Below are positions 42,166-53,230 of a stretch of DNA of 64,000 bases, piece after piece. The notes below the pieces were generated by a model, which worked only from the letters and a program-made list of their open reading frames with translations, did no database searches and was not told where the DNA came from. The DNA lies in NCBI GenBank assembly GCA_014058105.1, contig JACGCM010001403.1, positions 1,049,926-1,113,925 on the forward strand, read 5' to 3'. Position numbers and translations under genes: made by a program. Numbering within the stretch: the first letter of the stretch is position 1; each line of letters begins with the position of its first letter. The stretch comes from Kingdonia uniflora (Eukaryota > Streptophyta > Magnoliopsida > Ranunculales > Circaeasteraceae).

Positions 42166-42469
42166 AGGAGACTATTTCTTTCTTTTTGTAAACTGCTTGT
42201 ATCTACTATAAATATAGGCAAAAAATAGATGATTAAGAACCGACAATCCGTAAACTTTACAACAGATACTTCTTAACCCAACTATCACTCCAATGATTGT
42301 AATAACTAACAATATACTAGATTTTACATTAAAATCTTTCTCGTGGTCATGATTTTTCTTAGCTTTTACTGAATTTTCCATGTAAAATCTCGTTTATCTA
42401 GTCTTTATTGTATTCTTTTTACAAATAAGTATTAGCAAAGATTCTTCTTCCGAAAAATACGCCACTACA
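42166..42469 (+). repeat. Partial 5' LTR of element B
   Basis: Only the 3' half is recognisable. It differs from the LTRs at 39312 and 51180 apart from the ACTACA/CCTACA end and the adjoining PBS. Start position inferred. Confidence 0.55.
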
Positions 42470-42531
42470 ATTGGCACCGTCTGTGGGAATTACCATACTT
42501 TTTTTACCACCACTATTCTAAACGCCATCCG

Positions 42532-44202
42532 ATGGAAAACCTGAACCTGAGAAGCCATTCCAGTACCGTGAGAGATTAGAAAATACCAGGAACTGTCGAT
42601 CTACATGGTGCAGTACTCGAGCTTCAGAAACAAATGACTGCAGAAAAAGCCTAAAGACTGGAAGATCAGCGTGTCCACGCTCAAGCTCTTCAAACGGAGA
42701 GAGACGAACGAAGGAAGGCCTAAGATCAACAGAGTCGAACACATCCGAAAGAAATGGAAAGAATGAGGAGAACACAAGATCGACTCACTGGTCGACAGAC
42801 GTCCACTCCATTCTCCCGGAGCGAGCATAGATCAAGAACAATTCAACGCGATGATCAACCAAGGGAAGACAAGTTACGGATTTCTCAATCCAGATCCAGG
42901 AATCCAAACTGAGCTTCTTGACATTTTGGTTTAACATTCTCAGCATCGACAAGTCAAGGAAGTCGACGTACGCGTCATCAGACCCCCCCCCCCCCGCCTG
43001 AAAGAAGACCAATCAGGGATCGATTGGGACCAGAAGGACAGGGAGATTTTGCTCCTCAGGCCACAGCCTTACCATTTCCCCCGCAATAGTTTATCACCTT
43101 GGACGACCTCAACAACAGGATCCAAGCCATAAACTCTAACATTCCAGGCCAAAAATCCACGCTTGATTGAATCGAGGCAAACCCCATCTCCCCTCATCTC
43201 GAAGTTATGCCCATCCCATAAAATTTCCATATGCCCAAATTTAATCAATATGCAAGCCTGACTAACCCGCTTACTCATGTTCGACACTTCAAAGATGCAG
43301 TTGAGTTACATTCCAAACTCGTCCACATGCTGTGTAGGCTATTCATCATGAGCCTGAAGGATGAACCGCTCTGGTGGTTCCACACTATCCAAGAGGCCTC
43401 CATCACCACATTCAGCCAGTTGCAACATCTTTTCAAATCTAATTACGCTCATACTAGAGAGCGAAAGATTACTGTCGATTCCTTGTTTTACTTCGAACAA
43501 GGCGCAAAAGATACTTTGGCAAGCTTTTATAAACGCTTCTTACAAGAAACAAGGAAAATTGGGAACTTGGACCCTAAAATCGTAGTTCCAGCATTCACCT
43601 CCGCCTTGCACATTATTGACTCAAAAGTTTGAGAAGAGCTTACTCTGATCAAGCCGCGAACAGTCACAAAAATGATTGATGTAGTTAATAAGTACATCGA
43701 GTTGGAACGATCAAAGAAAGATAAGATGAAGAGCTCATATGTCATCCATTCTCGAGAAACGTCTTCGACACCATCCTAATGAGCGGTTACTACTGAAGCA
43801 CCCAAGCAACGTGACAGAAACACCGATAATAATAAAAGAAGGGACGACAAACCTGACAGACCTATCCGAGTTCTACCGCTAATGACAATGAATCTCTCCG
43901 CTATCTTGCCGAAGATAAATGAGGATGAGTGTTATCGCGCACCACAAACTATTCCTGATCTTCCCAACAGACCTCTATGTCAATATCATAATGTGCATAG
44001 TCACAAAACTAACAACTGCTACTCCCTCATGCAAATCTTTCATCGTATCCTATTAGCTAGAAGACTCCATAATTATGTCATCGACATCCAAAAGTTTCTC
44101 GAGAATGAAGCAAAAATTAAAGAAGTAGAGCAAAATCAGGTCAAGGGGCAAGCTCGCCACCTGTATATGATCAAGATTGAGAAAGGGAAGAAAAGAAAAT
44201 AA
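42532..44202 (+). pseudogene. Element B Gag
   Basis: ATG at 42532 (MENLNLRSHSS) with stops at residues 16 and 40 or so. The Gag core at 43231-43632 is HVRHFKDAVELHSKLV, PLWWFHTIQEASITTFSQLQ, LFKSNYAHTRERKITVDSL. A Pro stretch comes from a 13-C run (42983-42995). PLCQYHNVHSHKTNNCYSL at 43975 is the knuckle-like motif. Several TAG/TGA codons inactivate it. Confidence 0.8.
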
Positions 44203-44229
44203 GACGATCGGATTACGTCCTGCTGCAAA

Positions 44230-44725
44230 ATGGCCTCCACAGAAAAATCAACAAAACTTCTAAGCTCAAGCAAATCGAAGCGTCCTTACCATATCACCTT
44301 CAAAGACTGTGACACCAGCCACGTTAAATACCCTCATGATGACCCTCTCATCATTATGCTCAAAGTCGGACAAGACTACCTACATACGCTTCTCGTCGAT
44401 ACCGGAAGCGCAACAAATGTATTGTTCAGAAGAGCAATTAAAGTCCTAGGCATCGCAGATTCTGTAAAAGCTTCGACAACAACAATCTCCAACTTTAATG
44501 GTTCAAAAGAATCAGCCACAGGAAAGATTATTCTGCCAGTTCTGGCAGGTTCAGAAACTACATTCGTAAAATTCCTTGTCATCGATGCTGAGTCCAAATA
44601 TTTAGGAATTTTGGGACGCAGTTGGTTACATTTAATCAAAGCAATGCCTTCCACTTATCATCTAGCACTACTTTTTCCAACAGATCATGAAATCTACGAA
44701 ATCAAAGGCAGCCAAACAGTTGCAT
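44230..44725 (+). pseudogene. Element B aspartic protease (open frame, 165 aa)
   Basis: Open from an ATG at 44230. YLHTLLVDTGSATNVLFRRA holds the active site and LGILGRSWLHLIKAMPSTYH the flap and end, the normal size for a gypsy protease domain. It is cut off from Gag and RT by stops on both sides, so it would be made only by readthrough. Confidence 0.82.
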
Positions 44726-44829
44726 GAATGTGCAAAAATACCACAACCAACCCTCATACAACAAAACTTCTCAAAGCATAGCAACTATAACAAGAGAAAT
44801 CACCCATATTTGAGCAGCATGACACCAAA

Positions 44830-45790
44830 ATGGTCGGATCTGTTAAACTCGATGATCCGAGACGTACAACCTTCATCAGCTCCAACTTGTTGACCGACGA
44901 AAAAGAGGCTATGATACAGCTACTTAAGAAGAACATCGACATCTTTGCCTGGACTTTTCAAGAAATGCCTGGCATCGATCCCTCAATCGCGTGCTACCAA
45001 CTTAACCTCCTTCCAGACAGTAAAGCCATCATTAAAAAATGACAGTATTTTAGCTACTCGACTCCGCGATACTGTGAACGAAGAAATTGATAAACTCCTT
45101 TGGGTAGGATTTATTCGGGAAGCTAGGTATCCGAAGTGGGATTCTAATATCGTAGCGGTACCAAAGAAAAATTGTAAAATCAGGGCTTGTGCTGACTTTA
45201 CAGAACCCAACAAGTTCACACCCAAAGAAAGTTTTCCGCTACCACTAATTTTCCAACTTCTCGACTCCGTCGCAGGGCACGAGCTTCTTTCTATGATGGA
45301 TGCAGCCTCTGGTTATAACCAGGTTCCACTCGCTAAAAAAGATTAGGAAAAAATAACCTTCGTTACCGAAAGAGGTCTCTACTGCTATACGGTAATGTCT
45401 TTTGGTTTGAAGAATCCAGGAGCTACTTACCAGAGACTTGTGACTAAAATGTTCAAAGATCATCTCGGCACAATTATGGAAGTTTACATCGGTGATATGA
45501 TATGCAAAAGCTTGAAACGAGAAGATCACTTCAGCAACCTCCAAACCATTTTTGATATTCTTCGCAAGTACCAGATGAAACTCAGCCCAGAGAAATGCCA
45601 ATTCAGAGTCGCATCTGGTAAGTTTTTGAGGCATCTAGTCAGCAAAAGAGGGATTAAAATCGATCCAGCGCAAATCAAAGTCCTCATCGCGATGCCATCT
45701 CTGCGAACAAAATAAGAAGTTCTAAAATTCGCAGCCAAGATCGCCGCTCTTTACCGATTCATCTCAAAATCATATGATCGATGCAAACAT
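44830..45790 (+). pseudogene. Element B reverse transcriptase
   Basis: Motifs in order: PGIDPSIACYQLNL, IREARYPKWDSNIVAVPKKN, RACADFTEPNKFTPKESFPL, LLSMMDAASGYNQVPL, TFVTERGLYCYTVMSFGLKN, EVYIGDMICKS, HLVSKRGIKIDPAQIKVL. The catalytic YVDD box is YIGD: the first Asp of the pair is Gly. A frameshift occurs at 45040 and a TAG at 45344. Confidence 0.86.
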
Positions 45791-46780
45791 CTTTACCTCC
45801 TTCTTCGTGGCAATCTCACTCCTCTTTCGAATAAATAGCAAAAGAAAATCATTTGGACTCCTGACTGTGAGTTGGCTTTCCTAGATCTTAAACGATACTT
45901 GGAGCGTCCTCGTATAATGAGTCTCCAATTGATGGCGAATCACTTACAATGTACTTATCCATAACTGAAGACTCCATCAGTTCCGTCCTTATTTGAGAAG
46001 ATGGAAGAGTAGAAAAACCAATCTACTTCATCAGCAAAACACTTATGCTTGCTAAAAAAAGATACACAACGACAGAAAAATAGCTACTCACCCTGGTCTA
46101 CAGTTCTCACAAACTTCTTCCCTACTTTCAAGCTCATCCCATCAAAATCATCACCAAGTACCCCCTCAAATTAGTACTCTCCAAAAAAGAAAAATCTCGA
46201 AGAATCCAGCAATGGTCTATTTTTCTTAGAGAATACAACATTTTCTTCGAACCCCATATATATGTCAAGGGACAAGCAGTGGCCAACTTTTTGGCAGACT
46301 TTCCCGTTAAGGACCCCGATTGGGTAGAAATCGAAAAAATCTTCTCAGATGACTCAATAGCAGAACCAGACGCATGGTCTAAAAACTCAAGTTGGCGACT
46401 TTTTACAGACTTGTCAGCAGGAGCACAAGGATCAGGGATTGGCATCGTCATCGTTACGCCTTCCAATCATCGAATCGAGAAAGCTATTAAGCTAAATTTT
46501 TATGCTACCAATAATGAGACTGAATATGAAGAAATCTTACACGGTCTCGATCTCACACTCACACTCGGAGCAGAAGAATTAGCAGTCTACATCGATTCTT
46601 TACTTGTGACAAATCATTACAACAAAACATTCAAAACAATAGGAAAAATGGTTGATTACGCAGCTCTAGTCGAAGAAAAGATGTAAAAATTCAAACATGC
46701 AACAATCTCTTACTTACCTCGACAAGAAAATCGACATGCCGATGCGTTAGCTTACATCGCTGCCATGCTGGGGTACAATA
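45791..46780 (+). pseudogene. Element B RNase H and second RNase H
   Basis: The first RNase H (about 45840-46250) is broken; PIYFISKTLMLAKKRYTT and LPYFQAHPIKIITKYPLK can be read. The second, at 46279-46780, has RLFTDLSAGAQGSGIGIVIV, FYATNNETEYEEILHGLDL and AVYIDSLLVTNHY, plus RHADALAYIA. Two RNase H domains in tandem mark the Tat lineage. Confidence 0.82.
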
Positions 46781-46979
46781 AAAAAAAATCTTTAGAAATC
46801 GAAATCATCGAGCATTCCAGCCTCGATATACTGTCAATACTCCAGATCACCATTGCTGAAGATGAAGACCCTGAAGACTGGAGAAGACCCTTTTATACGT
46901 ACCTCAACTCTAACATCCTCCCCAGTAACAAAGAAGAAGCTCGATTACTTTTGGCCAAGTGCCCCAGATTCACCGTCTA

Positions 46980-48063
46980 AGATTACATCTTAAATCGAAT
47001 CACAGGAGGGGGACCACTTATCGAATGCATCTCGCAAAAACAAGCTCAGATCAAAATCAGAGAACTTCACGAAGGTATCTGTGGCGTACATGCTTCAGGA
47101 AGATCATTAGCCCAACACGCATTCACGCAAGGATTATACTGGCCCAAGATGAGACAAGACTGCAAAGACTTTGTGCGTAAGTGCTACAAATACCAAATCT
47201 ACGCCCAAGACATCAAAAGTCCAGCCATCGACTTGCATATTAGTAATGTCCTCTGGCCGTTCAAATGATGGGTAATCGACACCATTGGACCTTTCCATCC
47301 AGCATCAGAAAATCGATGGTTCGTCCTAGTCACCACTGATTACTTCACAAAATGGATTAAAGCAGTTCTTCTCTGCCATACTGATGAAAATAAAGTCATC
47401 AAGTTCCTTTGGGAGCACATCATCACCCGGTTTGGCTGTCCACATATGATATGCTTCGATAATGACAAATAATTCATTAGCGCAAAAGTATTTGCTTTCC
47501 TCCATAAATACAAAATCCAGCTCACAACATCCATGCCATATTATCCTCAAGACAACGGACAAGTCGATGCCATTAACAAAAACATCAAATCAGGGTTACT
47601 GTTTTCTAGACCTACTGAACCACTCCTCTAGTTTCAACAGGCTGCAGTTCATTCATGATGGGTTTTGGTACCGAAGCAGTAATACCTTCAGACCTCGATC
47701 TACCAAGTACCCGTAAAAAAATTCCAGATGAAGACAATGAACTCGGTTTCCTTTGCAACCTCAATTGGATAGAGGAAACCCGCGACAAGGCCATTACGAA
47801 TTTAAGACGATACCATGACACATTAAAAAAAGCATACAACAAAAAAGTTTGAAAACAGAAATTTGGTATTGAAGATCTTGTCCTACGACAGATCTAAAAT
47901 AGTACTCGGCCTAAAAATTCCATAAAATTAATAGAAAACTGGGAAGGGCCATGCATTATCAGTAACAAAACAGATAGTAGAATTTATTGGCTAATGACTG
48001 AAGATGAAATACAGCTCGAATATCCATGGAATACTGCTCAACTGAAACTGCTTTACAAATGAC
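46980..48063 (+). pseudogene. Element B integrase
   Basis: HEGICGVHASGRSLAQHAF and FVRKCYKYQIYAQDI are the zinc-binding region (HHCC with changes). The core is VIDTIGPFHPASENRW, VTTDYFTKWIKAVLL, then YYPQDNGQVDAINKNIKS. It ends with LENWEGPCIIS and YPWNTAQLKLLYK and a stop at 48061. TGA and TAA codons at 47269 and 47470 interrupt it. Confidence 0.84.
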
Positions 48064-48132
48064 ACACTGTAACCGTTTTTATCGATTCAAATAGACAAAT
48101 TTTGTTGTTAGTTTATTCCTTACTTTCAAGTT

Positions 48133-48480
48133 GATCTCGATCCATACTTGATAAGTATGCATCAGACAAACAATATCATTACTATTTCAATTTGATCTCG
48201 ATCCATACTTGACAAGTATGCATCAGACAAACAAATTCTTACTATTTTTTATTTGATCTCGATCCATACTTGACAAGTATGCATCAGACAAATAATATCC
48301 TTACTATTTTGACTTGATCTCGATCTATACTTGACAAGTATGCATCAGACAAATAAATCCTTACTATTTTTGATTTGATCTCGACCCATACTTGATAAGT
48401 ATGCATTAGACAAGCCAAATCCTTACTATCTTGATTTTCTTTTGGTCAATACTTAACAAGTACACCTAAAGACTATCATT
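48133..48480 (+). repeat. 61-bp tandem array (5.5 copies) with internal hairpins, element B
   Basis: Units begin GATCTCGATC at 48133, 48194, 48255, 48316 and 48377, an exact 61-bp period, with a decayed sixth at 48438. Each unit contains CATACTTGACAAGTATG, a perfect 8-bp inverted repeat around one base. The array lies just after the integrase stop and before the end of the antisense ORF. Confidence 0.92.
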
Positions 48481-48875
48481 CAATTTTACGCGAACAATAT
48501 CCAACTACAGGATATTCTACTTCGCACTCCTTACTTATTGAACAACCTCTAACAAAGCTCTTGTTCTTCTCAAATCTAAATCCAGATACCCATCGATTGA
48601 TATCCATCTAATACTTATTCTTATTAATGGCCATCTTTCACATATCACGCACACAAGCGTTCCTTACCTATCAACTGAGATCTACAGTCACATTCGATAA
48701 TATCATTTTGTCGAATCTTTTACTTAACATTATTTACAATACACATGCCGTAATCTTTCGCAACAAAATTTTTCTGAAAAAATAATTCATCACATACTAC
48801 ACTATTAAATTGTTTTGGTCCCCCTAACTATTTTTACATACTTTCACCAAAATATTACTGCTTACACAAAAACTT
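48481..48875. other. Spacer between tandem array and antisense cassette, element B
   Basis: AT-rich, no ORF or repeat seen. It is probably the 3' untranslated part of both pol and the antisense transcript. Confidence 0.5.
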
Positions 48876-51049
48876 TTACACTACAGGGGGAAATTCTACT
48901 TCATTCACATTCAGAGCACCTTCGAGTACAGCCACATCTGCTAACTCTACAGGACGAGTACCATCAGCCTCTATCATCACCTTATCTTCGATAACATCAG
49001 TTGCCCCGCGTACTTGGGGAGTATCCGGGACTTTATCTTCTAAACTATCATCGAAAACAACACCACTACTCTTCACCAACCCCTTGAAAAACTTTTTCCT
49101 CGCCTCCAGCTCCTTGTATTATCCAGCATAATGGTCCCTCACTTCCCTACATTTTTCTAACTTCTCTGCATTCAACTGAGCCCTCACCTCATCGAGAAGT
49201 TTCCCCTGCTCTTGCTCTATTGTCTTCCTTGCATCAGCAACTTGCTCCCTCATATCCTTTTCATAGTTTACCTTCTGTGGCGCCAAAGCCTCCGCTCTAT
49301 CTTTCTCTGCCAGTTTCTTCGCTTCTCGAAGTGCTGCATCCCTCACCTTTTTCGCTTCCAACTTATAGGTATTCAGCTTTGCATTCAACTAATCCCTTTC
49401 CATGGTCTAATCTTTCTCTATATTTTTATACGCCACAAGCTGATTGGCTAGACCACCACTGCCAACAACGTGACCTATGGCTTCAGTCACCAACTTCTTA
49501 ATCTGCATTAAATTCATAAATTTAGTATTCAAGTGACCTACTAATTGAAGCAAAGCATTAAAATTTCTCACTTTCGATATGTTCATCTGACTCTCGCTAA
49601 AAAATGTATTCAAGCTCTCAATCCCCACCAACCAATCCTCCAACTCCAACTTTAGCACATCCATACCAGACGTATACGAATCCATTTTTTCTGAACATCG
49701 GCCTTTGACTCTTTAACGAAGTTAGTCTTTGACATTTCCCCACTCCTTTTCTTCTTCTTACCAAGTGGAGGAAGCCCACCTACCACAATACTTGTTTTCA
49801 CAGTACCAACAACCTCCACTGTTATCGACTGTCGGGTATTCCTCTTGTGAGGAAGCAGCGGAGGAACATCAGAGCTTGCCGCCCTCTTCTTTTTATTCCT
49901 TCCCTGAGACTCTCCAAGCATGACATCTATCTATGTATCAATGTTGTACCGGTCAAGGAAAGATTTTCCAATGGCGAGCTAGCTTCTGCGTCTCTCTTGT
50001 TCTTTGCCAACATTTTTCCGTCGATAACAGGCACTTCAGAACCTTTAGCCCTCGACCTCTTTAGACCGGTCTCTTAGAATAGAGTGCTCGCGAGATCTTG
50101 GTCGATGACCAAATTATTGATCCTACTAAAAAAATCTTTCTTCACCTTATACAACTCTTCTTTTACTTGTGACTTCCTGTCGACCTCTTTCAAAGCTGCA
50201 AACAACAAAAACAATTAGAAACACTCCACATCCCATTCAAACACTTCGAACATCGACAATTAAAATTACCTAACCACAAACCTAAGTAAAAAGTCTTTCT
50301 CTTTAGGGGTTCCCCGGGGTCTTTCTTGTCGAACTCATAATTCTCAGAGACAAGCGTTCATCGGTGTATCGCCCCCCAGTTGACACCATATCATAAAATA
50401 ACGGTCTTTTGAGAAACCTCGCCAAGTACCGGTAGCCTAACTTCTGCGGGTTTATCTTGAGCGTGTAGTACACGCACAAATCAGCGACTGTAATCAGCTC
50501 CTCCCCCCTGGACATAAGTCAACCATTTATTGCCCCACATACCCTAAACAGGTTATATACATTAGGATTGAACTGACCAAGGGCTACATAAAAAAAGTTC
50601 ATTAACTCTTTCTGGTCCGCTCTAAGGGGAAGCTTCAACCCCTTCTTTATTTGTTCTCGATGAACCAGAATACCATTCAAGGTTATTTCCTAGTCGACCA
50701 TTTCATACTGGTACTCCTTTAACCTTATATCCCTAGGAATAGCATACTTTTTCTTGAAGCTTAAAATTTCTTTTGTCTCTGGACCCTCTCCATAGCATGC
50801 CTCCTCACCCTCCTCCACATCTTCTTCCCCATCACCACTACCTCTCGATCACTAGCTTCTTCATCACATAGTTCGATCACCCTAGGTGTTACCCTAAACT
50901 ATTTCACGCTACCTAGGTCTGTACTACTCGACCCAAACATATATCCCCCCCAGCTATTGTATAGAAGTCCTCACATTAATCATCAGGGGCACTATGTCTT
51001 CAAGATTCGCATATATATCTTTCTCATCATTTTAAATTAGCTCAGCCAT
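48876..51049 (-). pseudogene. Antisense ORF cassette of element B (Transposase_28-like plus coiled coil)
   Basis: Read on the minus strand from an ATG at 51049 (MAELI, stop, NDEKDIYANLED). About 50750-50520 gives [20 protein letters not shown] followed by [19 protein letters not shown], and [15 protein letters not shown] text follows. This resembles the plant Transposase_28 ('putative gypsy type transposon') family. From 49921 comes a basic nuclear-signal-like stretch (GKKKKRSGEM). 49685-49119 is Ala/Glu/Lys heptad sequence ([20 protein letters not shown]). It ends near 48876. Several stops are present. The homologous region in element C has the same order. Confidence 0.68.
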
Positions 51050-51179
51050 TTTAAAGAACCTGTAAATTAGATTCCATGTTTTTTACACAGTTAGTATATA
51101 TCATATTTGATACATATATATGTTAATACGTTCATATATTCTTATCTATGTAGTTGTCGGGATTACTCACCAACACATT

Positions 51180-51753
51180 TGTAGAAACTTATCCCTCAAA
51201 CTATGAACACTCGACCTCATCTATACCTCGAGCTCCAGAAGAATCGATCTTATCCAGTACCAGACTCACGCATAAACAAACATGTTAACAGTTACATATC
51301 GACCACGAACTCAAGCAGAACGTGGATCGTCCACAACAGATATAAACAGAACAAGTCAACATACACCTATCTCCCAGGAGCTAGTAGTTACACACTCAAC
51401 TGCTCATGACTCCCACTTTCAGATGAATGTGTTCAAGCACAATGTCAAGCTGAAAGGGCAGAGCTCCTAAGGAAAATGGGTGGTCGACAGACAATTCTAT
51501 ACATATAATTATCTGATCTCTAGCTATTTTTTCTTGGATTAACTCTTGTAATCAGATTCTCTCACTCTCTCCAGCAATAATACTACTTTCACAAAATCCT
51601 CCACTCGAGGTCGTTGTTGTTACCTATTTACAGGTTTTCCACTCTAAATCCCCTGTGTCAAGTGTTATCTCTTATTTAATTCTTGGCATAGTAGTTCTGG
51701 GTGTAAGGTTCGATTTCAAGCTAGTTCGAGCTTTACGAAATCTGGTCCCTACA
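51180..51753 (+). repeat. 5' LTR of element C
   Basis: 574 bp starting TGTAGAAACTTATCCC and ending GGTCCCTACA. It closely matches 61673-62238, including GACTCACGC and AACGTGGATCGTCCACAAC. Confidence 0.9.
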
Positions 51754-51837
51754 TTTGGCGCCGTCTGTGGGAACGCACGATTTTTCCACGTACTTAAGGA
51801 CCACGATTGATACTCATCAGTCGAGTAGTATTCAATT

Positions 51838-52533
51838 ATGGTTCAAACACGTCAATCTTCGGGAGCTCAGCCTGAATGTTCTAGGGAACCTGATCGGGTT
51901 GCCGAGCTTCGGGTGAGCTTATTTGCCAAAGCCGAGAAACGGAGTCAGCCCAAGTGTCAGCTATTGGAAAATCGAGAACTCCGCGAGAAGGAGTCAGAAC
52001 AAGAGCGTCATGCTCGAGTTCTGGAGACAAAGAAGGATGTACAAAAGCTCACAGGAAAGATTGCAGCAATAAACAAATTTGTATCCAAATCCTCAGACCG
52101 ATGCAGATGGTTATTTATGCTACTCAGAGGTTCTACTCAACCAGGCAAAGGTTCAAAAAACGAAGATATCAACTGGACACCAGAATGCGACACAGCTTTT
52201 CAGGAACTCAAAACTTACCTAGGGAGGGCTCCAATCATGAGCACTTTGATAGGCAATGAGGAACTAATTATTTACCTCGCAGTTACAGATACATCTCTCA
52301 GCTCAGTTCTCATTCGGCTTGAAGGAAAAATTGAGAAACCGATCTTCTTCATCAGCAAGACACTTACTCCAGCGGAAACGAGGTACTCTAAAATTGAAAA
52401 ATTACTTTTAACTCTCGTTTACACCGTACAAAAGCTCAAACACAATTTTCAAGCACATCCTATCAAAGTCATGACGAACTGCCCACTTCGGGAAGTATTG
52501 TCTAAGAAAGAGAAATCCAAAAGAGTACAGTAG
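51838..52533 (+). CDS. Element C fused ORF: Gag N-terminus joined to RT end and RNase H (231 aa)
   Basis: ATG at 51838 (MVQTRQSSGAQPE), the same start that recurs at 62323. Residues ~1-60 are the charged Gag N-terminus. At residue ~62 the frame passes without a stop into KDVQKLTGKIAAINKFVSKS, the normal RT-to-RNase H boundary of Tat-type pol, then INWTPECDTAFQELK, PIFFISKTLTPAETRYSKIE and FQAHPIKVMTN. Thus most of Gag, all protease and most of RT were removed by one deletion of about 3 kb that left the frame open. The reading frame is intact to a TAG at 52531. Whether it is expressed is unknown. Confidence 0.8.
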   Translation: MVQTRQSSGAQPECSREPDRVAELRVSLFAKAEKRSQPKCQLLENRELREKESEQERHARVLETKKDVQKLTGKIAAINKFVSKSSDRCRWLFMLLRGSTQPGKGSKNEDINWTPECDTAFQELKTYLGRAPIMSTLIGNEELIIYLAVTDTSLSSVLIRLEGKIEKPIFFISKTLTPAETRYSKIEKLLLTLVYTVQKLKHNFQAHPIKVMTNCPLREVLSKKEKSKRVQ

Positions 52534-53230
52534 TGGTCCGTCAGTTTGGGGGAGCACGAAATCAAATTTGAGCAGCAAATTTCCAAAAAGGGTCAAGCAG
52601 TCACTGATTTTCTAGCAGACTTTCCAGTTTCAGATCTTGACTGGGAAGAACATGATCCAGATATCGCCGAAGATGCAGCAGATGAGATTCCACCCTCCAA
52701 ATCTTTTGATGATCGAGCATCATAGATATCTCAAAAAGGGTGGAGACACCTCACCGATGGTTCAGCAGGACCCCCAGGGTCGGGAATTGGGATCGTTCTT
52801 ATTACACCTTCCAACGATAGAATCGAGAAATCCATCTGTCTCGACTTCGAAGCCTCGAACAATGTTACAGAATACGAGGCACTCATTCACGGTCTGGACA
52901 TAGCTCTCGAACTCGAAATTGCTGAAATCTCAGCCTATACAGACTCTCTTCTAATCGTTCATCACTACTCAGAACATTACAAGAAGAACAAAATCATGGT
53001 CGATTATGCAGCTCTGGTTGTAGATAAACAGAACAAATTTCACAAAGCTACGCCCGAATACCTCCCTCGAGGAGAGAATCGCCACGCTGACTCCTTAGCT
53101 TACTTAGCCAGAGTATTGGGTACAGAATCAAGACACCTTCAAATCGAAGTTATTTCTAGCCCCAGTATTAATCGTACTACAGTATATGCAATTAACACTG
53201 GGGGCGATGAGATGGCAGAAGATGATTGAA
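52534..53230 (+). pseudogene. Element C RNase H end and second RNase H
   Basis: After the TAG, TDFLADFPVSDLDW closes the first RNase H. WRHLTDGSAGPPGSGIGIVLI, DFEASNNVTEYEALIHGLDI, SAYTDSLLIVHHY and RHADSLAYLARVLG form the second. The two halves lie in different frames (frameshift near 52700-52900). Confidence 0.84.

Larger units (their letters stand above)
42166..51179 (+). mobile_element. Tat-like gypsy element B: partial 5' LTR, full pol, antisense cassette, no 3' LTR
   Basis: The region 42166-42469 is the 3' half of an LTR (CTATAAATATAGG TATA near 42209, ends CCACTACA) followed by ATTGGCACCGTCTGTGGGAA. Gag, protease, RT, RNase H, second (archaeal-type) RNase H and integrase extend to 48060. 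A 61-bp tandem array follows, then antisense ORFs (51049-48876). The dual RNase H and antisense ORF are the recognised layout of Tat-lineage elements. The next element's LTR starts at 51180, before any 3' LTR of element B. Confidence 0.85.

Noticed and set aside
48133..48480. Possible CRISPR-like array (regular repeats with palindromes)
   Set aside because: No unique spacers: the whole 61-bp unit repeats, and the context is a plant retrotransposon.
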